Origin: Gluconobacter potus
Lineage (GTDB): Bacteria > Pseudomonadota > Alphaproteobacteria > Acetobacterales > Acetobacteraceae
Assembly: GCF_015244705.1 (NCBI RefSeq)
Contig: NZ_JABCQF010000002.1
Span: 1-64,000, forward strand
Length of the DNA: 64,000 bases
Direction of reading: 5' to 3'
Shown: positions 18,665 through 26,740 of the stretch, one piece after another
How the letters are laid out: the number at the start of each line of letters is the position of its first letter
Numbering within the stretch: the stretch's first letter is position 1
The notes under the pieces: generated by a model
The model's input: the letters and a program-made list of their open reading frames with translations, nothing else
Databases searched by the model: none
What the model was told of the DNA's origin: nothing
Made by a program: the position numbers and the translations under genes

Positions 18665-19783
18665 ATGGCCAGCGTCATGCCGCGGCGCGGGCGGCAGGGG
18701 CGCGAGAGCGAGCGGCTGCGCCTCGATCCCTTCGTCATCGCGGGCAGCGATGCCAGCCCTCGCGATCAGCGCGACCTGATGGAGCGGCCGTTCTTTTCGC
18801 TCTCCAAGGCAAAGCGCGTTGCGCCGATCCTCTATGAGGCCGGCGGCCAGAGCGTCGAAATTCGTGGTTTGGCCGAGCACGGCATGGCGACGATCTGGGA
18901 TGCCGACGTGCTGATCTGGGCTGCCAGCCAGATCGTCGAGGCCGAAAATGGTGGCCTCAGGACATCCCGCTTTCTGCGCTTCACCCCGTACCAGCTTCTG
19001 ACGGCCGTTGGCCGTGCCACGGGCGCAAGGGAATACCGCCTGCTCAAGGCGTCGTTCGCCCGCCTGCAATCGACTGTGATCCGCACCACCATCCGTAACG
19101 ACGAACATTGGCGCCGACACCAGTTCTCCTGGATCAACGAATGGGAGGAGCGGACGACACGCGACGGCCGTGTCGAAGGCATGGAGTGCGTTCTGCCGGA
19201 CTGGTTCTATCGCGGCGTCATTGACCGGTCGCTGGTCCTGACCATCGACCCGGCCTATTTCCGTCTGACCGGCGGCATCGAACGCTGGCTCTACCGCGTC
19301 GCCCGCAAACATGCCGGGCACCAGCCGCAGGGCTGGCTGTTCGAGATTCCCCATCTTCATGAGAAATCCGGCAGCCTGGCGCGTGTCTCCGATTTCGCGT
19401 TCGACCTGCGGCGCATCGCTGCTCGCCAGTCGCTCCCCGGTTATCGCCTGGCGATCCGGCATGAAGGGCGGCGGAATCTACTGCATATTCGCCCCTTAAA
19501 CTTACCCACAGTGCCTGTGGATGATGGTGTGGACGGACACGGGATTTCGGGCGCAGGGACTATCGGGACTTCGGGCGCATCACTATCGGGATTTCAGGCG
19601 CACGAACCCCAGCTAAGCCTTTGGCCTGAAACACGGAATCGCGCTCCTAACTTAGAGTCTAACTTAGAATCTAACTTTTTGATGTTGGGGCGACCGGATG
19701 TCGACCGTGGTGCCGGTGCCGCCGACAGGCCGCATGATCCGCACGCGTATGGTCTTTCTCCCATGCCGGGAGACGGGCCATGA
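18665..19783 (+). CDS. repA: Replication initiator protein RepA (PF10134 type)
   Basis: This 372-residue protein has a conserved body at about 15-285: DLMERPFFSLSKAKRVAPIL, DADVLIWAASQIVEAENGG, FTPYQLLTAVGRATGAREYR, WLYRVARKHAGHQPQGW and SDFAFDLRRIAARQSLPGYR. RepA of this family is found on alphaproteobacterial plasmids and Tn4371-type ICEs, where it allows autonomous replication of the excised circle. Beyond residue 285 the sequence is repetitive (GISGAGTIGTSGASLSG and two LESN units), because the DNA there carries origin-like repeats. The end overlaps the DUF2840 gene by 4 bp. The last 30 residues (Asp/Pro/Gly-rich) look unconserved. Confidence 0.85.
   Translation: MASVMPRRGRQGRESERLRLDPFVIAGSDASPRDQRDLMERPFFSLSKAKRVAPILYEAGGQSVEIRGLAEHGMATIWDADVLIWAASQIVEAENGGLRTSRFLRFTPYQLLTAVGRATGAREYRLLKASFARLQSTVIRTTIRNDEHWRRHQFSWINEWEERTTRDGRVEGMECVLPDWFYRGVIDRSLVLTIDPAYFRLTGGIERWLYRVARKHAGHQPQGWLFEIPHLHEKSGSLARVSDFAFDLRRIAARQSLPGYRLAIRHEGRRNLLHIRPLNLPTVPVDDGVDGHGISGAGTIGTSGASLSGFQAHEPQLSLWPETRNRAPNLESNLESNFLMLGRPDVDRGAGAADRPHDPHAYGLSPMPGDGP
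19502..19682 (+). other. Candidate replication origin (oriV) inside the repA 3' end
   Basis: Three kinds of element lie in order. First are DnaA-box-like 9-mers TTACCCACA (19502-19510) and, inverted, TGTGGATGA (19516-19524), each one base off consensus. Second are three 16-bp direct repeats of CGGGAYTTCRGGCGCA at 19540, 19564 and 19587. Third are three tandem 12-mers starting CTAACTT at 19647, 19659 and 19671, which make a sharp AT-rich patch in GC-rich DNA. DnaA boxes, iterons and AT-rich 12/13-mers are the parts of an iteron-type origin. Function is inferred. Confidence 0.6.
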
Positions 19784-20295
19784 CCAGCGCCACAACGCCC
19801 CGTGCGCGGGGCCCCGCCCTGCCGTTCGCACACGACGCCTTGACCCATGTCGAACTGACCCACATCGAGAAGCGCGTCGAGAACTGGATCAGGTTCGGCC
19901 ATGAGGCTCAGGAACAGATCCTCGACCGCCGACGTCGTATCTTTTGCTTCCGTCCCGGCAGCGTCTTCGCCTTCGTCCGCTGGGTAGCCAATGATTTCGG
20001 CACGATCGCATCGCGCATCGACATCCTGCGCGCCGTGGCACCGGGAGACGCCTGTCAGACAGTGCCCTTCGTCCGACCGGGCGGTGAAATCCTGCTGCGG
20101 GTCGCGGGCTGGCCGAAGGTCGAACAGGTGCTCCGTCATATCGATGCGCTGGAAGAGGCCGGCATCGACGCCTGCACGGTCGCACCCGATCACTGGCGGC
20201 ATGTCGGCAACCGTCTGAACGCGGGTGATCGGCCGCGCACCTACACCATGGCACGTCATCGGGCGTGGCTCAGACGGCAGGAGATCGTGCCATGA
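19780..20295 (+). CDS. DUF2840-domain protein of the transfer region
   Basis: This 171-residue protein belongs to a family of unknown function that is nearly always found between repA/parA and traF in such elements. Landmarks are LTHVELTHIEKRVENWIRFG, RIFCFRPGSVFAFVRWVAND and PRTYTMARHRAWLRR. There is no signal peptide or membrane segment. Its ATG overlaps the repA stop, and its own stop overlaps the traF start (ATGA). This shows a tightly coupled operon. Confidence 0.84.
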   Translation: MTSATTPRARGPALPFAHDALTHVELTHIEKRVENWIRFGHEAQEQILDRRRRIFCFRPGSVFAFVRWVANDFGTIASRIDILRAVAPGDACQTVPFVRPGGEILLRVAGWPKVEQVLRHIDALEEAGIDACTVAPDHWRHVGNRLNAGDRPRTYTMARHRAWLRRQEIVP

Positions 20296-20897
20296 CCCGC
20301 TTCGGTTATGTCATGGCGACGTATTTTGCCGCGATGGGCGTGGCCGTTGCTGCCATCGTTCCCGTGCCGGTGAAGCTGCTCTGGAACGCATCCGCCAGCG
20401 CGCCGCTCGGCCTCTACGACCTCACAGCGTCGAACGGGCTGAAGGCCGGTGATCTGGTCGCCGTCAGGCCACCGAAACCGCTGGCCGATTTCATAGTCGG
20501 ACGCGGCTATATCGGGCGGGGTGTACCGCTGCTGAAGCCTGTCGCGGCGCTGCCTGGGCAACAGGTGTGCCGTGTCGGTCGTATCGTCACCGTGGATGAC
20601 GTGCGGCTCGGCGAAGCGCAGGACCGAGACCGGCGGGGGCGCGTGTTGCCGGTCTGGCAGGGCTGCCGCCGCATTGGACCTGATCAGATTTTCCTCATGA
20701 ACCCAGCCGTTCGCGACAGTCTGGATGGGCGCTATTTCGGCCCGCTCCCGCGCGCTGGCGTGATCGGCCGGGCGACGCCGCTCTACACCGACGCGCGCGG
20801 CGACGGCCATTTCGTCTGGCACGGCCTGTTCGCTGAGAGGTCGATGCCGATCCTTTCCCATATCGCTACGGAGACTTCCCATGCCGCAGATCGGTAG
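20292..20897 (+). CDS. traF: TraF-type S26 signal peptidase (conjugative pilin maturation)
   Basis: This 201-residue membrane peptidase has an N-terminal transmembrane segment (YVMATYFAAMGVAVAAIVPV). The catalytic Ser is in SASAPLGLYDL (S36) and the Lys is in VPLLKPVAALPGQQVC. The C-terminal DSLDGRYFGPLPRAGVIGRA box contains the D-S-R-Y-F-G-P pattern of S26 peptidases. TraF processes and cyclises the TrbC pilin in RP4-like systems, and trbC is present at 32026. The start overlaps the DUF2840 stop by 4 bp. Confidence 0.9.
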   Translation: MTRFGYVMATYFAAMGVAVAAIVPVPVKLLWNASASAPLGLYDLTASNGLKAGDLVAVRPPKPLADFIVGRGYIGRGVPLLKPVAALPGQQVCRVGRIVTVDDVRLGEAQDRDRRGRVLPVWQGCRRIGPDQIFLMNPAVRDSLDGRYFGPLPRAGVIGRATPLYTDARGDGHFVWHGLFAERSMPILSHIATETSHAADR

Positions 20898-21216
20898 CTT
20901 CACGCGCGACAAGGCCGGCTTTGCCGGGCGTATCCAGACCTTCCTCGGTTCCCATGAGATTGTCATCGTACCGGCTGAGAAATCGGATTCCGACAACGCA
21001 CCGGATTATCGCATCCATCGTGATGACGAGGATGGTCCGGAGATCGGCGCCGGCTGGAAACGCACGGGCGAGCGGGCCGGTGATTACGTTGCTCTGCTGA
21101 TCGACGATCCGCTCCTGCCGCAACCGTTACGTGCCAATCTGTTCCGTGACGGCGGCAATGGCGGTATCTGGTCGCTGCACTGGAGCCGCCCCCAAAAGCG
21201 CGATGGACGGGACTGA
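20881..21216 (+). CDS. DUF736-domain protein
   Basis: This 111-residue protein has the DUF736 pattern: MPQIGSFTRDKAGFAGRIQT, then APDYRIHRDDEDGPEIGAGW and a C-terminal NLFRDGGNGGIWSLHWSRP. Its function is unknown, but it is a steady member of Trb-type ICE and plasmid transfer regions. It overlaps the traF 3' end by 17 bp in another frame. No membrane segment is seen. Confidence 0.88.
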   Translation: MPQIGSFTRDKAGFAGRIQTFLGSHEIVIVPAEKSDSDNAPDYRIHRDDEDGPEIGAGWKRTGERAGDYVALLIDDPLLPQPLRANLFRDGGNGGIWSLHWSRPQKRDGRD

Positions 21217-21220
21217 CCCC

Positions 21221-21871
21221 ATGCGCAATCAGACCCGGATTGCGTGTCTGCTGATGGCGGGATGTCTCGTGTCCATGGCACCGTTTGCTGTATCGGCGCA
21301 GACATTTGACGTCCCGTATGCCGCCGAGGTCACTGAGGCTGCGCGGCGTTTCGACATTCCAGCGATCTGGATCAGGGCCGTCATGGGGGCCGAGAGTGCA
21401 GGTGATCCGGGCGTGGTTTCGTCGGCGGGTGCGATGGGGCTGATGCAGATCATGCCCGGCACATGGACAGATTTGCGCGTCCGCCATCATCTCGGGCGTG
21501 ATCCCTACAACCCGCGCGACAACATTCTGGCAGGCGCGGCCTATCTCCGCGAACTGCATGACCGCTACGGATCGCCGGGTTTTCTCGCCGCCTATAACGC
21601 CGGCCCCGATCGCTATGAGGCGTCTCTGGCAGGGCGTCCATTGCCATTGGAAACGCGCGCCTATGTCGCCGCCATTGCGCCGATCATCACAGCCGGTGGC
21701 GATGTTCCCGTCGTGATCGCCGCGCCCGATCGGTTTGCCTGGCCCCGTGCGCCGCTCTTCATCGTGCAGCAGGATCGCAGCGCGGCGGCATTGTTGCGAG
21801 ATATGTCGGGGATCATGCCGCGCTCGGATGGTCTGTTCGTGGTGGCTGGCAACATGGGATCGCGGCCATGA
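21221..21871 (+). CDS. Lytic transglycosylase (SLT domain) of the transfer apparatus
   Basis: This 216-residue protein has a Sec signal peptide (about 1-25, ACLLMAGCLVSMAPFAVSAQ). An SLT domain follows with the catalytic Glu (E58) in MGAESAGDPGVVSSAGAMGL, then MQIMPGTW, GAAYLRELHDRYGSPGFLA and AYNAGP. It cuts peptidoglycan locally so the type IV secretion channel can be assembled. ATG 21221 is chosen because it begins the signal peptide; it follows the DUF736 stop by 4 bp. Confidence 0.9.
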   Translation: MRNQTRIACLLMAGCLVSMAPFAVSAQTFDVPYAAEVTEAARRFDIPAIWIRAVMGAESAGDPGVVSSAGAMGLMQIMPGTWTDLRVRHHLGRDPYNPRDNILAGAAYLRELHDRYGSPGFLAAYNAGPDRYEASLAGRPLPLETRAYVAAIAPIITAGGDVPVVIAAPDRFAWPRAPLFIVQQDRSAAALLRDMSGIMPRSDGLFVVAGNMGSRP

Positions 21872-22109
21872 TGACGATGTGCAGGGCAGAGGGTGGAGAG
21901 GCACAAAGAGGGCAGAAAAGGGAGCGCAAGATTAAAGCGGACGGCACCCCATGGGTCCGATCCGCAGGGTAAGCCCTTGTCTGCACATTGTTTTGGGTGG
22001 CACCCCCTTTGAGGGGGTATGGTGCCGCCACAGGCGGCGTAGCCAGTTTCCGCCCCGTTTTTCGCGGCACTCCTGCCTGTTTTTGGCAGTTTCAGGCGGA
22101 TCGGCAGTC
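21872..22109. other. Candidate origin of transfer (oriT) upstream of the relaxase
   Basis: This non-coding stretch holds several dyads. GGCACC at 21999-22004 pairs with GGTGCC at 22021-22026, with CCC/GGG inside. GCCGCC-ACA-GGCGGC lies at 22024-22038, and CTGCC-N7-GGCAG lies near 22074-22090. An inverted-repeat-rich gap just before the relaxase gene is the usual place of oriT in Tn4371-type and IncP-like systems. The nic site is not identified. Confidence 0.45.
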
Positions 22110-24161
22110 ATGAGCGCGGGTGACGACAACCGGTTCCGCCCGAGGCCGGGGCGTATCCGCGCCGACACGCCGAAAGTCGGTCGTGCCAGAAGTTTCCTCA
22201 CCAGGGTGCGGACCGTCACGCGCCAGCAACAGGCGGCGAGCGGCGGGAGCGGACGCACCCGAGGTGGCGGTCCTAGCCATGCGCCAAGGGGGGAGGGAAG
22301 CATCGCGTCCGGACGTGGTGTGCGACGTGGACGCGGGGCGACGTTCGTGCGCGCCCGGAACCTCTCGAATGGCTGGAGCCATCGCCGACCAGGCAGTCGT
22401 CGCGTTGTCGTCAAATCCCGCTCCGTCCGGGCCGCCGGGCGGAATGGCAAGGCCGCCGCCCATCTTCGCTACATCCAGCGCGACGGCACCGCCCGCGATG
22501 GTGAGCGCGGACGGCTCTATTCTGGGGCCGAGGATCGCGCCGATGGTAATGCCTTTCTCGATCGCGGGCAGGATGACCGGCACCAGTTCCGCTTCATCGT
22601 TTCGCCGGAGGACGCCGGGGATCTTGCCGACCTGACGGGCTATACTCGCGACCTGATGGCGCAGGTCGAAGCCGATCTCGGTACGAAGCTCGATTGGGTG
22701 GCCGTCAACCACCACAATACCGGCCATCCGCATGTGCATGTCGTCGTCAACGGCCGTGACGATTTGGGCGAGGATCTGGTCATCAATGGCGACTATCTCG
22801 CCAACAGTATCCGCGAGCGGGCGAGCGAACTGGTGACGCTGGAACTCGGCCCTGTCACCGAGATCGAGCAGCGCCGCAAGATGGTTGCCGAGATCGACCA
22901 GGATTGTTTTACCCGCATCGACCGGGCGATGCTCGCGGAGGCCAATGACCGGTTTCTCGATGTGCGTCACGAGCCTGATGATCCGCGCGGGCAGGCGGAT
23001 CGGACCCTCCGTTTGCGTCGCCTTGGCAAGCTGGGCGACATGGGTCTTGCCACGGAACATGCGCCGGGCGTGTGGGAACTGAATGAGCGGCTGGAGCCGA
23101 CGCTGCGAGAGATGGGCGAGCGTGGGGACATTATCCGCACGATGCAGAAGGCGCTGCGAGCGGAGGACGCCGAGCGCGACCCGATGAGCTTTGCAATCCA
23201 TGATGCGGCACCTGCGATGCCGATCATCGGTCGCGTCATCGACAAGCATCTGTCCGACGAACTGGGTGAGGAACTGACCCTGGTGGTCGATGGGATCGAC
23301 GGCCGCACGCACCATGTTTCCGGTATCGACCCGGTCCGCGTCGCGGAGGCGCGGATCGGCAGCATCGTCGAGATTGACCTACCTGATAGCGCAGGTCGAC
23401 CTTCTGATCGGGCGATTGCCAGCATCACTGAAGCCGGCACTTACCGGCCGAGCCGTCATTTGGAACAGGCGCGGTTCGAGGGTCGGGTGCCGGGTGGTGA
23501 TTATGACGGTTTTGTCGCCTCCCATGTCCGGCGGTTGGAGGCCCTGCGCCGGGCTGGTATCGTCGAACGGATCGACCCCGACCAGTGGCGTATTCCCGAG
23601 GATTTCGCCACCCGTGCTGCTGCCCACGATGCGGCGAGGGGCGGACTGGCCAACGTCCGTATCTTGTCGTCCTTCGATCTTGAAAGCCAGGTCGGCGCGG
23701 ATGGCTCGACCTGGCTCGACCGGCGGCTGGTCGGAGGCATGGTGTCCGATCTGGTGCCCGCCGGCTTCGGGGAACAGGTGCGCGAGGCGATGGAACAGCG
23801 GCGGGTGAGGTTGATCGGGCAGGGTGATGCGGTCCGCCGGCTGGACGGGCGCGTCAGCTACCGGCGCAACCTGCTCGCCACGCTTCAGGAGCGGGAGGTC
23901 GCCCGTGTCGGGGCGGAACTGGCGGCAACGAAGTCCGTGCCGTTTCGGTCCGCTGCGGACGGCGAGACGGTCAGTGGGATGTTCACCGGCACCGCAGAGC
24001 TATCCAGCGGGAAATTCGCCATTGTCGAGAAATCCCATGAGTTCACGCTGGTCCCGTGGCGGCCTGTGATCGAGCGCCACCTCGGTCGGGAGGTGACCGG
24101 CATAGTGCAGGGAGGATCGATGTCGTGGCATTTAGGGCGAAATAGAGTACTTGGATTATAA
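22110..24161 (+). CDS. Relaxase/mobilisation nuclease (VirD2-like, DUF3363 type)
   Basis: This protein of about 683 residues nicks oriT and pilots the strand into the recipient. After a basic, Arg/Gly-rich N-terminus (1-115) comes the relaxase domain: AAHLRYIQRDGTARDGERGR, then HHNTGHPHVHVVVNGRDD with H206, H208 and H210 as metal ligands. The DUF3363 part follows to the end, which has the usual SWHLGRNRVLGL-type close. ATG 22110 fits; the in-frame extension upstream runs through the oriT-like region. The likely catalytic Tyr is Y124 in LRYIQRDG. Confidence 0.92.
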   Translation: MSAGDDNRFRPRPGRIRADTPKVGRARSFLTRVRTVTRQQQAASGGSGRTRGGGPSHAPRGEGSIASGRGVRRGRGATFVRARNLSNGWSHRRPGSRRVVVKSRSVRAAGRNGKAAAHLRYIQRDGTARDGERGRLYSGAEDRADGNAFLDRGQDDRHQFRFIVSPEDAGDLADLTGYTRDLMAQVEADLGTKLDWVAVNHHNTGHPHVHVVVNGRDDLGEDLVINGDYLANSIRERASELVTLELGPVTEIEQRRKMVAEIDQDCFTRIDRAMLAEANDRFLDVRHEPDDPRGQADRTLRLRRLGKLGDMGLATEHAPGVWELNERLEPTLREMGERGDIIRTMQKALRAEDAERDPMSFAIHDAAPAMPIIGRVIDKHLSDELGEELTLVVDGIDGRTHHVSGIDPVRVAEARIGSIVEIDLPDSAGRPSDRAIASITEAGTYRPSRHLEQARFEGRVPGGDYDGFVASHVRRLEALRRAGIVERIDPDQWRIPEDFATRAAAHDAARGGLANVRILSSFDLESQVGADGSTWLDRRLVGGMVSDLVPAGFGEQVREAMEQRRVRLIGQGDAVRRLDGRVSYRRNLLATLQEREVARVGAELAATKSVPFRSAADGETVSGMFTGTAELSSGKFAIVEKSHEFTLVPWRPVIERHLGREVTGIVQGGSMSWHLGRNRVLGL

Positions 24162-24385
24162 CGGATTCAGTAGGGAGTGTTAAAATTTGAATTTGATGAT
24201 TGTTCCCTGTGTTTCTTAAAGAATAGTGGTCGAATTTTGACTTATGATTCTTGGCCATTAATAGGTCATAAAAATTTCTTATTAAATCGACAGCGCCTTA
24301 TGAACTATCTTAGGACTTTTCATTCACTTTTGTGGCCCTGTAAATAGAAGCGTAAATGAGTAATTTTTCCATGATTTCTAAGTAA
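24162..24385. other. AT-rich intergenic stretch
   Basis: No gene is seen. The base composition drops abruptly to AT-rich after the relaxase stop and stays lower through the HxlR/SDR pair, which suggests these 1.5 kb were inserted between the relaxase and the LysR gene. Confidence 0.5.
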
Positions 24386-24766
24386 TTATCTGGGATGATC
24401 TGCGAAAAATATTCGCGCCTCAATCAGTATAGGCATTAACTTGTGGGCTTCTTCGGAAAGTCTGTACTCGACGCGAGGTCGCTTTTCGTTGAAGTCAATT
24501 CGTTCGATAAGATGATCCTTTTCCAGAGCGCGCAGGTGCTGCGTCAGCATTTTCTGAGAAATCCCAGGAATATCTCGGCTTAACTGCGAAGACCGCATGG
24601 TTGGGTCGGCAAAAAGTCGGAAAAGAATGGGCAGTTTCCATCGACCTTGGATCATTTTGATCACGCGGATCACATGCGCGGCGGCTCCATCAGGCCCAAG
24701 GCATGCTTCTCGATGGTCAGGAGATATAGGCACTTTAAAGTGCGTAATTGTTCTATCGACCTTCAT
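24386..24766 (-). CDS. HxlR-family transcriptional regulator
   Basis: This 126-residue winged-helix regulator has the HxlR pattern: MIQGRWKLPILFRLFADPTM, RSSQLSRDIPGISQKMLTQH, LRALEKDHLIERIDFNEKRP and RVEYRLSEEAHKLMPIL. It is divergent from a short-chain dehydrogenase gene 45 bp away and an inverted repeat lies between them. HxlR proteins often sense aldehydes or other electrophiles and control an adjacent oxidoreductase. That fits here but is inference. Confidence 0.9.
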   Translation of the reverse strand: MKVDRTITHFKVPISPDHREACLGPDGAAAHVIRVIKMIQGRWKLPILFRLFADPTMRSSQLSRDIPGISQKMLTQHLRALEKDHLIERIDFNEKRPRVEYRLSEEAHKLMPILIEARIFFADHPR

Positions 24767-24778
24767 GACCCACCTTTC

Positions 24779-24801
24779 TCCTATCGCTATTTAAAATAGG
24801 A
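24779..24801. promoter_or_regulatory. Operator candidate between HxlR and SDR genes
   Basis: TCCTAT-N11-ATAGGA is a perfect 6-11-6 inverted repeat in the 44-bp divergent gap. It is placed to control both the HxlR gene and the SDR gene. Confidence 0.5.
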
Positions 24802-24810
24802 CCTTAGGCA

Positions 24811-25623
24811 TTGGACTTACAACTTAAAAACAAGACGGCATTGGTGACGGGAAGCAGCAAAGGGATTGGCTCTGCAATTGCCGAAAACTTGGCACGTGAG
24901 GGAGCGATTGTCGTCGTTCACGGACGAGACAGAGTACAGGCCCAACACGTCATGGATAGTATTCTTGCTGCAGGAGGGATTGCCCATGTCGTTCTGGGTG
25001 ATCTTACGCAGCAAGAAACCGTGGAGCGGCTCGTCTCTGAGGCACATAAGCTTGTCGGCCCGATCGACATTTTGATAAACAACGCAGGCGCGTCTGGTGT
25101 GAAGAGCGATTGGCGAACCACATCTGCGGCTGAATGGTCTGCTACTTATGATCGGAACGTGCTCGCCGCTGTTCGCGTCAGCATGTGCCTCCTTCCCGCA
25201 ATGCGCTTGGCTGGATGGGGACGGGTGATCAATATTTCCAGTGGTGCGGCAACACTCCCTCCGGCCAATGCGCCTGATTACTCCGCCGCCAAGGCAGCAA
25301 TGAATGCGATGAGTGCTTCAATGGCGAAAGCCGTGGCTGCAGACGGTGTCACCGTTAATGCAGTCTCTCCAGGAACGATCAAGAGTCTAAGGCTTGAGGA
25401 GGCTTTCCGTGCTGCTGCCGCAGCGCAAGGCTTGGCGGCAGCAGATGCAGCATGGGACGAGATTCAGAGAGTTGTTCTGCCATTATTTGCGAATGTTCCG
25501 ATGGGCAGGGTCGGACAGTTAAGCGAACTCGCTAATGCTGTAACTTTTCTGGCGAGTCCTCTGGCTGGATACATCACCGGAGTTAATCTCCATGTCGATG
25601 GTGGTTTCTCATGCATTCCATAA
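24811..25623 (+). CDS. Short-chain dehydrogenase/reductase (classical SDR)
   Basis: This 270-residue NAD(P)-dependent oxidoreductase has the cofactor motif ALVTGSSKGIG near the N-terminus, the NNAG motif in DILINNAGASG, the catalytic Ser in INISSGAAT, the YSAAK catalytic pair, and the C-terminal LHVDGGFS. The start is TTG 24811 (MDLQLKNKTALVTG), preceded by AGGACC, and relatives begin the same way. The substrate is unknown. The HxlR gene opposite is its probable regulator. Codon use is more AT-rich than in the neighbouring transfer genes. Confidence 0.9.
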   Translation: MDLQLKNKTALVTGSSKGIGSAIAENLAREGAIVVVHGRDRVQAQHVMDSILAAGGIAHVVLGDLTQQETVERLVSEAHKLVGPIDILINNAGASGVKSDWRTTSAAEWSATYDRNVLAAVRVSMCLLPAMRLAGWGRVINISSGAATLPPANAPDYSAAKAAMNAMSASMAKAVAADGVTVNAVSPGTIKSLRLEEAFRAAAAAQGLAAADAAWDEIQRVVLPLFANVPMGRVGQLSELANAVTFLASPLAGYITGVNLHVDGGFSCIP

Positions 25624-25664
25624 ACGAATTATGAATATCTTCTAGCATGACGATAAGTGATTAA

Positions 25665-26687
25665 ATGCGGCGTGCACGGCATCTTTCTAAGGTTACAGGA
25701 ATTGCAGGCGGTGGCATACCGCTCGTTTCGCTTATTCAGCTTCTCTCGGTCGCTGAATATCTGAATTTCCGACATGCAGCCAATGCATTGGGTGTTACAC
25801 AGTCGAGCGTCAGTACCCGAATCAAGGCTCTGGAAGAGACGTTGGGTATTTTACTGTTCGAACGGCGTCATCGCGGCGTTCGGCTGACGGAGGCCGGGCG
25901 CCGCTTCGTCGCAGAGATTTCGGCCGGTATCGAACAGATCGATCATGCTGTCAGGACGGCAGGCGCGATTGCCGACGGCACGGTCGGGCGCCTTGCGATC
26001 GGGCTGAATGGCTCGATCGCGACAGGGTTTCTTGCCGATCTACGCCAACGCTACAGAGCAGCCTACCCGGCAATCGAGCAGAGCATCCTCGAAGGACCGT
26101 CGTCACATACGCTTGCCATGATACGTGACGGCAAGCTCGATGTGGCCTTTATCATCAATGTCGCCGATGTCCCTGACTGCCATAGCCGGCACCTCTGGAG
26201 CGAGGCCCTGGTGATCGCTCTTCCTGCCGCGCATCCGCTTGCGGCTCTGGAATCCCTAGCCTGGGCAGACCTTCTCACGGAAAACTTCCTTGTCCGGTCG
26301 AATGGCGCCGGGCCGCAGGTTTTCGAACATATCGTCCGGCGCGTGGCCGAACATGGACGATCGCCGCGCCTCCAGCGGCGCGATGTCGGACGGGACACGT
26401 TGATGCACATGGTTGCCGCAGGAGAGGGGATCACGCTGACCCACGAGGCAGGGAGTCATGTGCCATTCCCCGGCATCGTCTTCCGTCCGATCGACGACGA
26501 GAAGGAACACGCCCGGTTCAGCGCGGTCTGGTCGCCACAGAACCGCAGCGCCGCGCTGCGGAATCTTCTGGATCTCGCTACACATATGAGTCGTATGGAT
26601 GGTTTGACCATGCAGGCTCAAACCGTGCCATCATCGTTTCCAGTCAAGATACCGGAACATCACGAAACGGGCGGTGCAAGCTTATGA
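25665..26687 (+). CDS. LysR-family regulator of the transfer region (traR position)
   Basis: This 340-residue LysR protein has its HTH at about residues 20-80: LIQLLSVAEYLNFRHAANAL, then GVTQSSVSTRIKALEETLGI and LLFERRHRGVRLTEAG. The effector domain follows. A 17-residue N-terminal leader (MRRARHLSKVTGIAGGG) precedes the usual start and may not be part of the native protein; the upstream DNA is in the AT-rich inserted patch. In Tn4371-type ICEs a LysR gene stands at this place after the relaxase. It may control transfer or the isochorismatase gene just downstream. Confidence 0.87.
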   Translation: MRRARHLSKVTGIAGGGIPLVSLIQLLSVAEYLNFRHAANALGVTQSSVSTRIKALEETLGILLFERRHRGVRLTEAGRRFVAEISAGIEQIDHAVRTAGAIADGTVGRLAIGLNGSIATGFLADLRQRYRAAYPAIEQSILEGPSSHTLAMIRDGKLDVAFIINVADVPDCHSRHLWSEALVIALPAAHPLAALESLAWADLLTENFLVRSNGAGPQVFEHIVRRVAEHGRSPRLQRRDVGRDTLMHMVAAGEGITLTHEAGSHVPFPGIVFRPIDDEKEHARFSAVWSPQNRSAALRNLLDLATHMSRMDGLTMQAQTVPSSFPVKIPEHHETGGASL

Positions 26688-26740
26688 AGCTATGAAGCGC
26701 TGGTCTGTAAAAACAGCCTGTTACCAGGAGGAAAATCCCC

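Noticed and set aside
18287-19462. 391-codon minus-strand frame opposite AlpA/repA
   Set aside because: Conflicts with the conserved RepA frame and has a composition typical of antisense shadows.
19540-19682. Repeats in repA as a CRISPR or simple coding repeat
   Set aside because: Only three units of each kind, no variable spacers, and the neighbouring DnaA-like boxes favour an origin; no CRISPR array or cas gene was seen in the window.
22092-23315. 407-codon minus-strand frame opposite the relaxase
   Set aside because: Frame produced by third-position GC bias of the relaxase gene; no ribosome site or family pattern.
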